Part shown: positions 1-13,994 of the stretch, piece by piece | Layout: each line of letters begins with the position of its first letter | Position numbering within the stretch: the first letter of the stretch is position 1 | NCBI GenBank assembly: GCA_002104895.1 | Contig: MCFG01000046.1 | Location: 186,001 to 250,000, forward strand | From: Anaeromyces robustus | Taxonomy: Eukaryota; Neocallimastigomycota; Neocallimastigomycetes; Neocallimastigales; Neocallimastigaceae | Reading direction: 5' to 3' | DNA length: 64,000 nucleotides | Program-made: the position numbers and the translations under genes | The notes under the pieces: generated by a model | What the model saw: only the letters and a program-made list of their open reading frames with translations | Databases searched by the model: none | Told to the model about the DNA's origin: nothing

Positions 1-3000
1 ATATTAAAATATTAAAAGTAATATATTAATATATTATATATTATATAATGATATATATTTTTTTTTTTTTTTATTACTATTCATGTTTTTTTTTTTTTTT
101 TTTTTTTTGTATTTTATAAGACTTATAATTTTTATTATCATAATTAAAGTTTTTTTAATATAATTGATTTTAATCGATGCCATTTTAAATTAATTTTAAT
201 TATTATAGCTTGTACCTATCATTTTTTCTATTTATTAATAATTGTCATTTTTATCTGGATTTTTGTTTATTTTTTATTATAAATCTACTATAAAATTACT
301 CTATATAATATATAATTTGCTAAAGGGAAACAAATAATTAATTAATAATAAAATAAGTTAAAAAAGGTTAAGAGTTAAAAAAAAAAGATTAACTTATTCT
401 TTTATTATAAACACCACTTTTTTTATATATGTTATTTTTTAATTTCCTTTTGTATTACTTCATTTTCTAAATGTCTATTACTTAAATTTCATAAGTTGTT
501 AACTTGTATATCCTTTATATTAAAGATTCAGTGGCAAATAATGAACATGAATTATACATATTATACTTTTTAGTATAAAAATAATGTTATCATAGTTAAT
601 AGATTCTAATCTAAAAATTTTAAATTAATTATAATTTATTATTATATTACTATCAAATCTATTTCTAGATAATAATTTATATATGCAAATATGTATATAG
701 TATAATATTCAAACATTCAATTTCATAATTAAATAATATTCATAATACAAATTATGTTATGAATAAATAAAAACAATATTGTATTTTTTACTTAGTATTA
801 AATATTTTATTGTTTAAAAATCATTATAACAATATTTACTATTCCTATAGCTTGATTTTTTTTTTTTTTCAATATTAAAATATAAATATTCACCGTTCTT
901 ATATTACTTCTTTTTTCTTTATTTTTTCATATATAAGAAAATTAAATAATGATAAATAATAAACTATAATATAAATTATAATATAAATATATTAATATTT
1001 TTTTTTATTTTTATTTTTAGATTATATATGTTGTAATCATATTATATAATATTTTATTTAATATTTAAAAAATACAGAAAAATAAAATTTTTTGAAAATA
1101 TGAAAATTATTTAAAATTCATATAATATTTTTTTTATTAAAAATTTTTTCAAAAAATTATACAGAAAAAAATTTTAAAATATATAATTAAAAAATATGTA
1201 ACATTCATAATAGTATAGATTTTATAGAATCTTTTAAATTCCAAAATCTTTAGAAACGATTAAATTTAATCAAATTTTAAAATATTTGATATTATATACA
1301 TTAATATTAAGTATATATGAAAATGAAATCAAAACAAAAAAAAAAAAAAACAAAAGTTATACTTATTATATAAAATTTATATATAAATATATTTAAAAAT
1401 ATATATAATATACATTATTATTATTACTATTATTAACATTATAATAATTATAGCTTTAATAAATTGATAATAGATAAATAGGATAAATAAATGTTACTTT
1501 AATTCTATTTATTTCATATATATTTATAATATATTAATATTATATAAAATTTTATATAAATATTAATCAACTAGAATGAAAGATAATTATTTAAATTAAA
1601 CTTAAAAAAAAAAAAAAAAAAAAAAAAAGACAGACTTTTTTAAAAATAAAAATTAATATAATTTATATAATTATCAGTATAATTTAAACTATTCATTATG
1701 ACAAAAATTTAAATATATTTAATACAACTATATTTTCATTAATATGGAAATATTATATTAATTTAAATTGACATTTTTATTTTATAAAAAAAACCTCTAA
1801 AAGAATATTTCAAAATGAATTGTATTGATTTATTCAAACGAATATATTCTGATATATCTAATTTTTATATTATAGTATATTAATTAAATTGGTATTTTTT
1901 TTTTATAGAAAAAAAGCTTCTAAAAGAATATTTCAAAATAAATTGTATTAATTCATTCAAATGAATATATTCTAATATATTTAATTCTTATAATATAGAA
2001 AATAATTATAATATTCTTTTATTTTACAAATTTTTGTTTATATCAATTTTAAAAAAGTTATGTATATAAACTAACAAGCCTTATTTTTAATAATTCATAA
2101 AAAGTTATGATGTCCATTTTATTATTTTAAAAATAGAGAAAGAATACTCATAAAATTACAAATAATTATATGAATAAATATAATAAAAATCCAATAACTA
2201 ATTTCTGTCTTTATTATTATTAAATATTTTTAATTTTTAATCTCTAATTACCTTTAAATACTTTCATTGTTAATATTACTAATACACCATTCAATACATT
2301 ATATAAAAAATATTAAAATCAAATATCACCGAATTAATAATACTATTTTATCATAATCCTAATAAAAAAATATTATATTTATATTTACAAATTTAGAAAA
2401 AAATTCAAATTAAAGAATTAATAAATAATTTTTAATTTTTTTTTTTTTTTGTATAGGTTAGTTATAAAAATAAAGTTGTTTTTTAATTAATTACTTGTAA
2501 AGAATAAGAATATTATATATCTAATTTATAGTTTTTTCATCATAATTAACATAATTGCAATATTATACATATATATAAATAAAATTGACTATATTATATT
2601 TTTCATTTTTAATATAATTAACACTGTAATTATTTTATTTTTCTTTCTTCGTTTTTATTAGATTACATAATATTGTATACCATTATAGTAATAATTATAT
2701 ATAGTATTCTATGATATATTTTATATATATATATTAATATATTGTATTAATATATTATATTATTATTTTAAACTCTTATATATTATTATATATATGGTTT
2801 TTAAACTTAATTGTCAAGATTTCAATACATATAATAAAAAACTTCATTTCCTTTATTATTTTATTTAAAATAAATTATACAATGTTAAATTGATTGTAAC
2901 TTCAGTATATTTAATATTGTAATACTATAATAAATAAAATAAAACATTTTTAATAACTTTTTTTTTAAAAAAAAAAAAAAAAAAAAAAAGAAAAATCGTT

Positions 3001-5092
3001 TTCTTATTAATGATTATATTTAACGGAATAATAATTATTTATTTCTTTTATTATAATTAATTATATATTTTAATCTTAACAAATCTTATTTTTTAATATA
3101 TTTATTTATATTTATTATATATGTTATAATTATTATTTATTTACTTTCTTTTTCTTTAAAAAAAAAAGATTATTAAATTACCAATTATGAAAGGATTAAC
3201 AATAATAATATAAAACATAGCCTTTGTAATATTTGTGGGTTAGAATTATATATATAAAATTCACCAAATATTAAATTAATTAAAGCTCGATAAATATACA
3301 AATACCTTTATTCTTTACATACTTTTATATACAATGAAATTTAAATTTGTATATATTTAATATAATTATATTCTGTTAATATGTTTAAATAATAATATTT
3401 ATCTTTTTTTTATTTTTATAAATTTTTATAACACAATTAAAAGTTATACTATATTAATTTTTAGTGTCTCGGTATTTGAACAAGTTTTTAATAATTTTAA
3501 TAAATACTAAATGATATATTTTTTTATTATATCTATGTTTTAACCAATATATAAATTAAATACTTTAGTAATACTAATATAGAAAATATATAATCTGTTA
3601 TATAATTAAATCTATTATCATTATTAAAATTAAAATTATAACTAGTATCATATATCAAATCTAAAGTTAGTATATAACTAAAAAAAACTATCCTTTTCTT
3701 TATTGTTTTTAAATAGTTAACATAAAATTGTTTTAATATTTTCATTCAATAATTAATTTTTCCTTTTTTTCTTTTTTTTTTTTTTTATTTTTATTTTTTT
3801 ATTTTTATTTTAAATTTTACCAATTTTGTCAATAATTAAATCAATTAATACATTGATTAATATGTATAAATATTGTTTTTATTTATTTCGATAATATATA
3901 TAGAAATAATATATGTTATATATTATTTGTAATTGTGGAACCTTGTTAATGAAAAATATATTTTATATTACAACTTTTTTTTTTGTAAATCTGTATTTTT
4001 AGTAAATAAAAATTTTATATGTATATATAATCTTTATTTTTTTTATATCTTCAAATGTTTTTACTATTAATTTATAATACCTGTTAAATTGTTAAAAGTA
4101 ATGTAATACTATTATCAATAAAAATTTCTAAACCTATTCATGTTCAGAAGTACGAAATATATATATATATATAAATTTGATAAGTTAAAAAAAAAAATTG
4201 TATGTATGAAAAATATGTAATTAGTTATATGATAAAAATAATAAAAAGAATTTTAAAATTTTTTATTTATATAACATCAAATATTTCCTATATATGTAAA
4301 ATTTTTTTTTTCTTATTTTTTATTTATTTATTTTCATTTTCAAAAAGAATATTAATAAATATCTTCTATTATAACTATTTTGTTATAATAATTATTTAAT
4401 AATAATAATAATTATATCTTTTAAATAAAAAATTTTTTACAATTTTTTTTATTTTTTAAATAAATAATTTATTATATATTAAATATATATTTATTTCTTT
4501 TATTGAATTTTTATTTTGATAGAAAAAAAAAAGTACTAAGATTAAAAAATAAAATAATTTATATAATAAAAAAAAGAAAAGAGTAAATAAAGTATAAAAC
4601 AATGTAAAAAAAAAAGAAGTTTTATAGATAAATTAAATTAATATATATATATATAATTATATAAAATTTCTTTTCTATTAAAAAATAAATATTATTATTA
4701 ATTATTTTAATAATAATAATAAAAGAATGAAAAGTAAATTATAAGATTAAGAAAAAAACTGAAAATATTTAACTATTTTTCTATGCAAATTATATAATTA
4801 AAAAAATAAAAGTACTATTATAATATAATTAAAAAATATATATGAAAATTAAAAATATTTTGTTCTTTAATTTTTTTTTTTCGTTTTGATATTTAAAACT
4901 GACAATTAAGAGTTGTTGAAATATTTACTAATTAATTATTAATTGCTAATTAATTTTTTTGTATCTATTCTTAAATATATATCTTATATTTTTTTTTTTA
5001 TAATTATTATTTATATTTTGTGATATTGATCATAGTTATATTCGTTTGTTCATTTATTTTATTTTTAATGTGTATTACTGTTTAATATTTAT
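1..5092. other. AT-rich gene desert
   Basis: No supported gene. The stretch is A+T with poly-A and poly-T runs and TA-rich microsatellites. The short open frames here (for example 3533-3745 and 4202-4399) encode only Phe/Ile/Tyr/Lys/Asn strings, which any AT-rich DNA gives. A tandem duplication of about 113 bp lies at 1764-1998 and is listed separately. The right edge is the 3' side of RCC1. Confidence 0.8.
1764..1998. repeat. tandem direct repeat, two ~113-bp copies
   Basis: Copy one spans 1764-1875 and copy two 1885-1998, with a 9-base spacer. Both run from TAAATTG/TAAATTGG through the shared core CTAAAAGAATATTTCAAAAT to a closing TATAG. They differ at scattered single bases and in the length of an internal T run, so this is an older local duplication. 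No coding potential is seen. Confidence 0.8.
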
Positions 5093-6759
5093 TTATTGTC
5101 TTGGATGTAATAATAAAACAGAGTGTTGACCACCAGCTTCAGCTTTAATAACTTTTCTACCCTTTAAATCTATTATAGTTGGCTTTTCTTCATCAACACC
5201 ACTATTACCTAATTGACCACATTCACCATAACCCCAGGCCATGAAGTCTCCATCCTTTGTAACACCTAAAGAGAAAGCAGAACCACAAGAAATACTAACT
5301 AAATTCTTTAATTCTGGAGCTAAAGTTGGAGTATTATGTGGATTATTGTCACCAAGACCAAGTTGGTAAGAATCATTTCTTCCAAAGGATAAAACTTTAC
5401 CTATTATTTATTTTTTTATAATATTTTATTATTATAAATTGTGTTTATTAATAAATATATTATTATTATTATTATTATTTTTATATATAATTACCATCTT
5501 CTCCTAGTATAATGGTATGATGTTCACCAACACCAATATCTTTAATTACAAATCCTTCTGGTAATTCAACTTGTTCTGGTTGTTCACGAGAAATTTCATC
5601 ACCTAAACCACTATATTAAAATAATATTATATAAATTTGATTTTATTAATGCTTTACTGAATACTCTATTAAAAAGTATATATATTTATATATAATCATT
5701 TTAAGAAAAGAGAAAAATAATCATACAGTTGACCATAATTATTTAAACCAAAGGTATAGACTTCATTGTTATTTGTAACAGCGAAAGTATGATAACCACC
5801 GGCATAAACTTTAACAAATTTAGTACCTCTTGTGAAATTTATAGCTCTTGGAATTAAGGATGATCCAACCTTATGACGTTCCATAATTCTTCTACCTAAT
5901 TCTCCGTGTTCACCAACACCCCATGTATAAAGTTTACCTTTATATATATAAGTATTAATTATATATAGTTTTATTATTATTTTATAAATTTATTAATTGA
6001 TTATTATTTATGATATATTAAAAATTTTTAAATTATAATATCATATTAAATTCTAATACTAAAAATATTAATTTTTATATAATTTTTTCTTATATATAAT
6101 AAAATTAATTACCATTAACAGTAATAGCAGCTATATGATTAGCACCAGCAGCAATTGAAATAACATTTTTTATACCTTCAACACGAACAAATTTTCTTTG
6201 TTCTCTTGATCCTGTATCGAAACCGAAAATACCATTATTAGCCTATTAATATTAATCAATATTATAAACAATATAATATTGAAATATATAATAGATGATA
6301 TATAGTCAATAATTATAACAATTAATCAATACTAATTAATAATAAATAATTTTTTTATATCATGTTATATTATATTATATTTTTATTTTTCTATTTCTTT
6401 TTAAATTCTTTTATATTTTATTAATATTGAATATACTTACACGATAGGTACCACAAGCATAAACTAAACCTTTGTCACTTAAAACAGCTGTAATTGAATC
6501 ACCAGCTGCAATTTCAACAACATGAACATCTTCTAAACCTTCAGTTGGAAAAACTTCAGTTTCTTCATTTCCTCTACTTAAACAACCTTGATCATTACAA
6601 CCCCAAGAATAAATAGTTTGAGTATTCTATATATAAATTTATATTTTATAAATATATTTTTAAAATTTATTAAAATTTATTTTAATTTTATTTTTTTTTT
6701 CATAAATAATTAATTATATATATGTATGATAAAGTAGAAAAAATAATTTATTTATAACT

Positions 6760-6790
<31 letters not shown>

Positions 6791-7356
6791 GAAATAAATG
6801 TAACATACATTATGATTACTAATAGCAAAGGTACTCATACCACCAGCAACAATATCAGTAATATTTTTATCAGCTAAAACTTTAATTTTAGCTGGTCTTA
6901 ATCTTTCAACTTCATCTGGTCCTAAACCTAATTGACCACATTCACCGGAACCCCTTTTTAAGATATATTTATTATATTATAATATATATAATATTATTAT
7001 TAATAAATTTAATAATTAAAATTATATATTTATTATGAGAAAAATATATACATTATAAATTAATTAACATGAATATTTATAAAATAATATATAATATTTT
7101 AACTTACATAACAAAAACTTCACCAACAGTTGTTGATTCTTTTGGTAAAGCTGAGGCCATTTTTTGGACTATTTATTAATATATTTTTATTTTTTAAGAT
7201 TATTAGTTGAAAGCTCGAATATTTTTGATTATTAAATTTATTATATTAAAAAAAAAACTTTTTTTTTTGATAATTACATAAAAGGTCAGTTCCAGATCTT
7301 TTTAAAGGTTGTTGTTGAATATCATCATTATTATTTGCCTTACGTTTGTTAGCCAT
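5093..7356 (-). CDS. RCC1: RCC1, regulator of chromosome condensation (Ran guanine-nucleotide exchange factor)
   Basis: RCC1 binds chromatin and loads GTP on Ran in the nucleus; the resulting Ran-GTP gradient drives nuclear transport and spindle assembly (family knowledge). The model has eight exons: 7278-7356, 7108-7168, 6809-6953, 6441-6626, 6113-6242, 5727-5937, 5495-5610, 5093-5400. It gives 411 aa, close to the ~420 aa of animal RCC1. All introns are GT-AG and phases agree. The protein starts MANKRKANNN, a basic tail followed by QQQPLKRSG, consistent with the basic nuclear-localisation tail of the family. Seven beta-propeller repeats follow, with landmarks such as GECGQLGLG, YSWGCNDQG, YTWGVGEHGELG, YTFGLNNYGQLGLGDE and WGYGECGQLGNSG. 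Glycine-rich turns (AAGANH, YAGGYHTFAV, EAGGQHSVLL) close the blades. In blade 1 the usual VWG is VMG, created at the exon 2/3 join. Other RCC1-like repeat proteins are possible, but length and N-terminus favour the RanGEF. Confidence 0.9.
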
Positions 7357-8193
7357 ATTTAATATACTTTATAATTAATATAAATATTAATATTGATAAA
7401 TGAATGATTAATTTATTCATTAAAAATAAATAAAAAATAAATGAATGAATGTATTATTAAATAAATAATTTAATAAATAAAATATACAATATAAATAAAT
7501 AATAAATAATATATATAAATAAATTTATTAAGTTTTTATATAATAATTTATTATATTTATTATAATTTATATAAATTTTGTAATTAAAAATGCCCGATGA
7601 CTTTGTAAGTTAAAAATCTTTTTCAATAATAGCATTTTAATAAATTTCTATATTTTATACTGATATATGAAAATTATTTATACTCAAATATATTAATAAT
7701 AGAAGAATTTTATATAAAAGATGTGATTTAGGAATTATATTGAAAATGATAATAATTATTATAGTATATTTATTTCTATTTATATTCCCCCACTTATTTT
7801 CTAAAAAAAATATTATATCTAGTATTTATTATTTATTGTTTTAATTACTTTTTTGATTTTAAATTATAGTATATTTTAATCTTTTATAAAAATATACTGA
7901 AACTTTAATATTTATTATAAGCTTTATATTAAAATTTTAATGAAATTTTTACTGAGATTTTAAATTTCCTTTAAAAATTTACTTTTATTTTTATTATTTT
8001 TATTTAAGCAAAAAATAAGAATAATTATAAATATAATAAATTTATTAATATTTTATTAAATTTTTATTTTTTGATTGATAATTACTTATACAATTATATT
8101 TCCTATGATATATGAAGATAGAGGAGATATGATAAAATAAAAAAAAAAGGTATATTATAATATTTTATTAATTTAAAAATAAATATATTTTTA

Positions 8194-8229
<36 letters not shown>

Positions 8230-8456
8230 CCTAAAACTTTAATTTTGGTTGGTTAATATTTTCATAATTCAATCATAATACATTCATATCAATTACAAAA
8301 CTTTAATTATTTTGTTTTTTTAAAAAAAAAATTTAAAATCACAATTTTTTTAAAATATTTATTATTGATTTATTATAATTAAAAAAATTAATATAAATAT
8401 ATAAAGTATATATGTATTTTTTATTAATTAAATATTTCTTTTTATTAATTAAAATG

Positions 8457-8498
<42 letters not shown>

Positions 8499-8704
8499 GG
8501 TTAAAAGTTTTAAAGTATAAATAATATACTTTTATTTAAATAAGATTGATTTCAAATAAAATTAAAAAGAAATTATTATTTTTTTTGAATTTTTTTTAAA
8601 TTATAACATGCTAATATAGTAATACTGTTATATATTTGATTAAATTTTTTAAAAAAAATAATGAAAATAAAAGATATATATAAATAATGTTATATCTATT
8701 AATA
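7357..8704. other. AT-rich intergenic region
   Basis: This is the upstream side of RCC1 and the downstream side of the ASH-domain gene. It holds poly-T runs (around 8192-8224) and an (ATT)n microsatellite at about 8464-8498. No open frame with normal codon content is seen. Confidence 0.75.
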
Positions 8705-11700
8705 TTATATATTAATTAAATTATTATTGGTATATTTTATTTTTTCTTTACTGTCATTATTACTTAACATTTGATTTAACTTTGATGAGATAAATTGTTG
8801 AATTTCTCCTTCATTTTGTGTTTGTATTAGTATATCTTTGAAAGAACTCGATACATAATCACTTTGACTATATCTATTATAACTACTAACAGAATAAGTT
8901 CTAGAATTTGGATATCTTTTATTGAAATTTTCATTTATTATAGTATGATTATGACTATTTTTTGTATTATTGGTATATTGGTGTTGATGACGATGATGAT
9001 TATATCTATTACTTTCATAATCACCCATCTGTGAAATTTTCTGATGATAATTATTTTCATTATTACTGATAGAGTTTTCTGAAAAATCTTTGTTAGATTC
9101 ATCATCACCATTTATATATACATTATTATTATTAAATATTTTAAATTTGGTTTGATTATTATTATATAATTTTGAACTTTGTTGATGTATTTTTGATTTA
9201 TCTTTTCCTTTTCTATTTTCGTTATATACTTTCTCAAATGTATTTTTTATTTCATCACTTATATTATTTGATTTATTCATTTTAGTATTATTATAGCTTT
9301 CTTTTTTATCATTTATTTTAGAAGGAGTTTCATCCATATCAACTTTTTTATTATCTTTGCTTAATATATTATTTTTGAATGAAGTAAATGAATTATTATC
9401 ACTATTGTTACTATAATCACTTCTATCAATATGTATAAATTGATGATAGTATGGATCTTTTACTAAATTATACAAATCTTGATTATCCCTTTTATCGTAG
9501 GAATAATGATTTGTAAAAAATGGATTAGGATTTTGTTGTGAATTTTTATAATTATTATTATTATTATCCATATTATTGTGATTATTATCATATTCATCAC
9601 TTTCTATAACATTTAAATTTCGAGTGAATGAATGGGTATTATTATATAAATTATAATTATTATCATTAGGAGTAATTCCATTATTAGGATATTCAAAAAT
9701 TTTTTTATTGTATAATGATTTAGTAAAAGTAGCATTCTTTAATTTAATATTATATAAAGAATCATTGGAATTAAAAAGAGATGAAATTGAAGATAATGGA
9801 GGATGACAATTTAATGAATTGGATGAACAGTTTTTAATCATACTACGATGATGTTGAGGTTGAGATTCTAATGGGAAAGAGTTATTTCTATTTAATGTTG
9901 ATTTATACATAATATTTCCATTGTTGTCATGATCCGGATAATGGTTTTTATATTCATTTTGTTGTTGTTTTGATATAGATGATGATGGTTTAGGTGATAT
10001 TTCAAAAGGTTCAGATGAATCTACTGGTATATTATTATTTATATTTTTTGTATTATGATGTTTATATTCATTTTCAGCATTTAAATCTGATTCAAATGAT
10101 TCTTTATTATCATTTGAATATTCAACAGAATAAACTTCTGATGAATAATGAGATTCATTATCTTTATCATCATAAGATCTTTCATCAAGTTTTTTACTGC
10201 TATATGATGAAAATGATAAAGAAGGTGAATTTGATATATTTCTACTTCTATTCCTATCGGATATTTCTGAGGATGATTGAGATTGTGATGTTTCTGAATC
10301 AGAATGGGAATTATTACTTGACGTTGATGAATGAGTTGAATTTGTATCATTTACTGACTGTGATGATATTGACGACGATGTTAATATTGTTGATGATGAT
10401 AATGTTGTTGAGGATGAATATTCTCTTTTCTTATTTTTATATCTCTTTTTATGTTTGATATTAACCTTTTTATACTCTTTATTTATATTTATTTTCTCCT
10501 TTTTCTTAATATTTCGTGATTTTTTATTATTGGTATGACCTTTATTATTCTTTTCTGAATGCTTTTTTCTTTTATCACTATTTTTATTATTTTGTTTTTC
10601 ATTTTTATTTTTAATAATTCCTTTCAATATTTTTTGATCTTTATTATTATTTATTTCATTAATACTTTTATTATTAACATCATTATTGTTATTACTAAAA
10701 TCTTTTTTATTATTTTTTAAAGTGTTATTATTATTTTTATTGAGAGTATTGTGACTATTGATTAAATTATTACCATTATTAATATTATTATTACTATTAT
10801 TAAATATAATTATAAAATAAGTAAAAAATAGATATATTAATTAATATTATTCTTATTATTTTATATATAATTATTTTATATATAATTATTACTATTATAA
10901 TTATTCATATATATTTATATTTCAATACCTGTTGTGATAGTATGATGGCATTTCTTTACTATTATTAATATTTTTTACTAATGGGAAATATGGATTAATA
11001 TACTCTTGACTACTATTTTTAGTATTTTTATTATTTTTAAATGGATTATCGTTGTTATTATTATTAGGATTTATATCATCATCAATAGTATTGTAATGGT
11101 CATTTTTATTATAATTATCATTATCATTAATAAGATCATTATTTTGATTGTTATCATTATTATTTTGCATATTAGGGTTATTATTTGAATTATTGAAGGA
11201 ATTGAAATTTGGATTAAATTTGTTGTAAAGATCAAAATTGGTGTTTGGATTAAGATTATTATTTGTATTAAATCTGTTAAATTCATTATTTGATCCAAAT
11301 CTTGGATTATATTTATTACTTGGTTCAAATCTTGAATTATTAAGATCATACGTATAATTTGGATTAAATTTATTATTTGGATCAAATTTATAATTAGGAT
11401 TAAATTTGTTATTTGGATTAAATTCATTACTTGGTATAAATTTGCTATTTGGATTAAGTTGACTGTATGGATTAAAACCATTATATGGATTAAATTTGAT
11501 ATTAGGATTATTATTAAAGTTATTTGAATTGAAGTTATTATTATATGGATTAAATTTATTATTAGGGTTGTACATATTATTTGGGTTGAAATTATTATTG
11601 TATGGATTAAATTTATTATTAGGATTGTACATATTATTTGGATTTAATTTATTATTATATGGATTAAATTTATTATTAGGGTCATAGTTATGATTAGGAT

Positions 11701-13351
11701 CATATTTTGTATATGGATTATTATTTTGATCAAATATATTATCTGGATATTCACTACTTGTATTTAATTCACTAGAATCATCAAAATTTATATTTTTATC
11801 CTTTATTTCAAATATATCATCATTATTCTCTTTGTTATTATAAAATGGATTGTTAGTTTCTTTTTTAGGTCGATTATTATCATCAACAACTAAATTGTCA
11901 TTATTATTGGTATCTAAATCTATTGGTATTTGTGAATAATTACTTAAATTATCATCTAAATTATCATCTTTATCTTTTTTCTTATCCTTTTTCTTTTTAT
12001 TCTTTTTATCCTTTTTATTTTTTTTATCCTTTTTATCCTTTTTTGGTTTTTTACCTTTTTCTTCTATATTTTTGTTCCTTGAACTTTTTGGATAAGATGA
12101 ATCACTATTATCATCATTCTGATTCTCATCTTCATCATCTTTATTGTTATCATTATCATCATCATCATTAACATTTCTAGTTTTAAAGAAAAGACTATTG
12201 GAGTTTTTATCATTTTTATCATTATTTTTATTATTATTTAGTTTGTAAAACTTTTTAAATACATCATTATCACCATCATCATCGTCATCATCATCATTAT
12301 CATCATCATTTGATAATGATATAATTGATAATTTTTCATTGCTATTATTTTTATCATTATTTAGATTACTATTAGAATCAAAATCATCATATTTGAAAAC
12401 ATTTATTGGTATATAAGGTAAATCACTATATATGTCTTCTTCTTCTGATGATGATGAATAAGATTCATCTGATGAATAACTTTCTGTATTATTTGGTTTT
12501 TCTTTTTTCTTTCTTTCAAACCTATCCTTACAAAATCCTTTAACTTCTAAAATAATTTTTGTTCTTTTACATTGTAAATACCATTGTTGATTATACTCTC
12601 CTGGTACTGATGGATGAAATGATAAATATATTTTTTCTTTTTCAAAAGGTTCAACAACTCCATTAACTTTACTAAATGAAAAACTACTAAATAATTCAGT
12701 AAAATTATAATTATATTCAGTATACTCTTTATCAGGATTATAATTTACGGTTCCAACATTACATTGGATTATTTTCCACATAATTGGTCCATCAACTGTA
12801 TTTAACAAATTTATATTTATAACTTCTTTTGTTCTAGGATATATTTTTTTATGAAATACAATGGAAACTCGTGAATGATGAAATGGTACTTTATAATATT
12901 TTGATATTGGATCTACTTGTTTAAAAATTCTCGTTTCTGGTAAAATAATTTCAACCATTTCTCTTACATTTGATGATGTTCCATTGTCTTCATCATTAAT
13001 TGATTCATTAGATGGTGTTTTTATTAGATCGAGATAAGATGATTGTCTTGAATTTGGTAGTTCGTTATTTTGTAATATTGTGTTTAAACTATTTCTTTTA
13101 ATAAGATAATTTTCTGGATTATCATTTTCTTTGTTATCATAATTATTAAAATCATCTAATTTATAATATTGATCATTAATTTCATTTATTGAAACACTTT
13201 TTTTAATGTTGGAATTTCTAGATTCAGTACTAACTAAACTTGAATTTGATTGTTTTAAAATTGAAATTTTAGAATTTTTTATGTCATCTTGCATAGTATC
13301 ATTTATTAAAGAATTTACTGAAGAGGATGAAATAGGATTTAAATTATTCAT
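8705..13351 (-). CDS. ASH/MSP-like Ig-fold domain protein with long Asn/Ser-rich regions
   Basis: Two exons, 10929-13351 and 8705-10793, join through a GT-AG intron (CACAACAG/GTATTG to AATAATAG/T). Phase fits and the frame stays open, giving 1503 aa. Residues about 130-275 form the only folded segment. It looks like an ASH/MSP-like beta-sandwich: strands after YPRTKEVININLLN, then EPFEKEKIYLSFHPSVPGEY, then IILEVKGFC, the usual layout of ASPM-SPD2-Hydin and DLEC1-type domains. The rest is low complexity. It has Asp/Ser-rich blocks, a Lys-Asp run near 12000-12050, about 25 degenerate Asn-Pro-Asn-Asn-Lys-Phe-like repeats (11210-11720), and a Ser/Asn-rich second exon. ASH domains are typical of ciliary, basal-body and centrosomal proteins. 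Divergent placement beside CCDC39 supports a flagellar role, but that is inference. I cannot name an orthologue. Confidence 0.75.
11210..11720 (-). repeat. degenerate coding repeat (N-P-N-N-K-F unit)
   Basis: Within exon 1 of the ASH-domain gene, a unit close to F-N-P-N-N-K-F-N-P-Y-N-N recurs many times. One segment is nearly identical between copies (around 11550-11690), which suggests recent slippage or unequal crossing-over inside the gene. Confidence 0.8.
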
Positions 13352-13994
13352 TATATTACATTCAGATTAAATACCTTTTATTTCAATTACTTAATAAATA
13401 TTATTATTCAAGCTTTTTTTTTATTTTTTCTTCTTTCGTAATAATATTTTATTATTACTACATTCAGACTTATATGCTTGAATGTATTGGAATAATATAA
13501 TGAAATTATAGATGGATTTCTTATTATTAATAGAAATAGTAATATTTTCTAAATATTTATATTATGAAAATGTTTTATCAAATATATATCAAAATTAAAA
13601 GATAAAAAATATAATTTATAATATAAATAATAAAAAATATTAAATAAAATAAATATAAAATATAATGAAATAAAAATTTGAATAGTAAAAAAGATTAAAA
13701 AAAAAAAAAAAAAAAAACAATAAAACAAAAAACAAAAATTTTTATAAAATCTTAAATCATATAGTTTCTAAGAAGTGTTTATTAAATCAAATTTATGTAA
13801 TTAAAGTTTTTTAAAATTTTTTATTATATATGACTGTATTAGAGAAATAATAATTTATTATATGTTAAAGTTTAAAGAAATTTTTCCTTTTAACTTTTAT
13901 TATGAAAACAACTATTAAATTTTTTTTAAGTAGTTTATTGATTTTTTTTATTTTCTATTTTCTTCTTTAAATTTCATAGTAATAATATTTAAAA
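13352..13994. promoter_or_regulatory. shared divergent intergenic region of ASH gene and CCDC39
   Basis: The 643 bases between two divergent start codons must hold both promoters. The sequence is A+T with a poly-A run at about 13698-13718. A short GC-bearing stretch with a direct repeat, ACATTCAGA near 13352-13366 and ACATTCAGACT near 13460, lies on the ASH side. I looked for an RFX-type X-box and saw none that is convincing. Confidence 0.4.

Noticed and set aside
3533-4399. Small open frames in the left desert
   Set aside because: They have A+T-only composition and no introns, partners or motifs; they are expected by chance.
8705-10627. Stand-alone 640-aa Ser/Asn-rich gene
   Set aside because: It would begin at an internal TTG. 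The frame is open further upstream and joins in phase to the gene ending at 10929, so it is exon 2 of that gene.
9994-12171. Several long open frames on the plus strand and a second minus frame inside the ASH-domain gene
   Set aside because: They are shadows of Asn/Ser/Asp-rich coding repeats, with Leu/Ile/Tyr-string translations.
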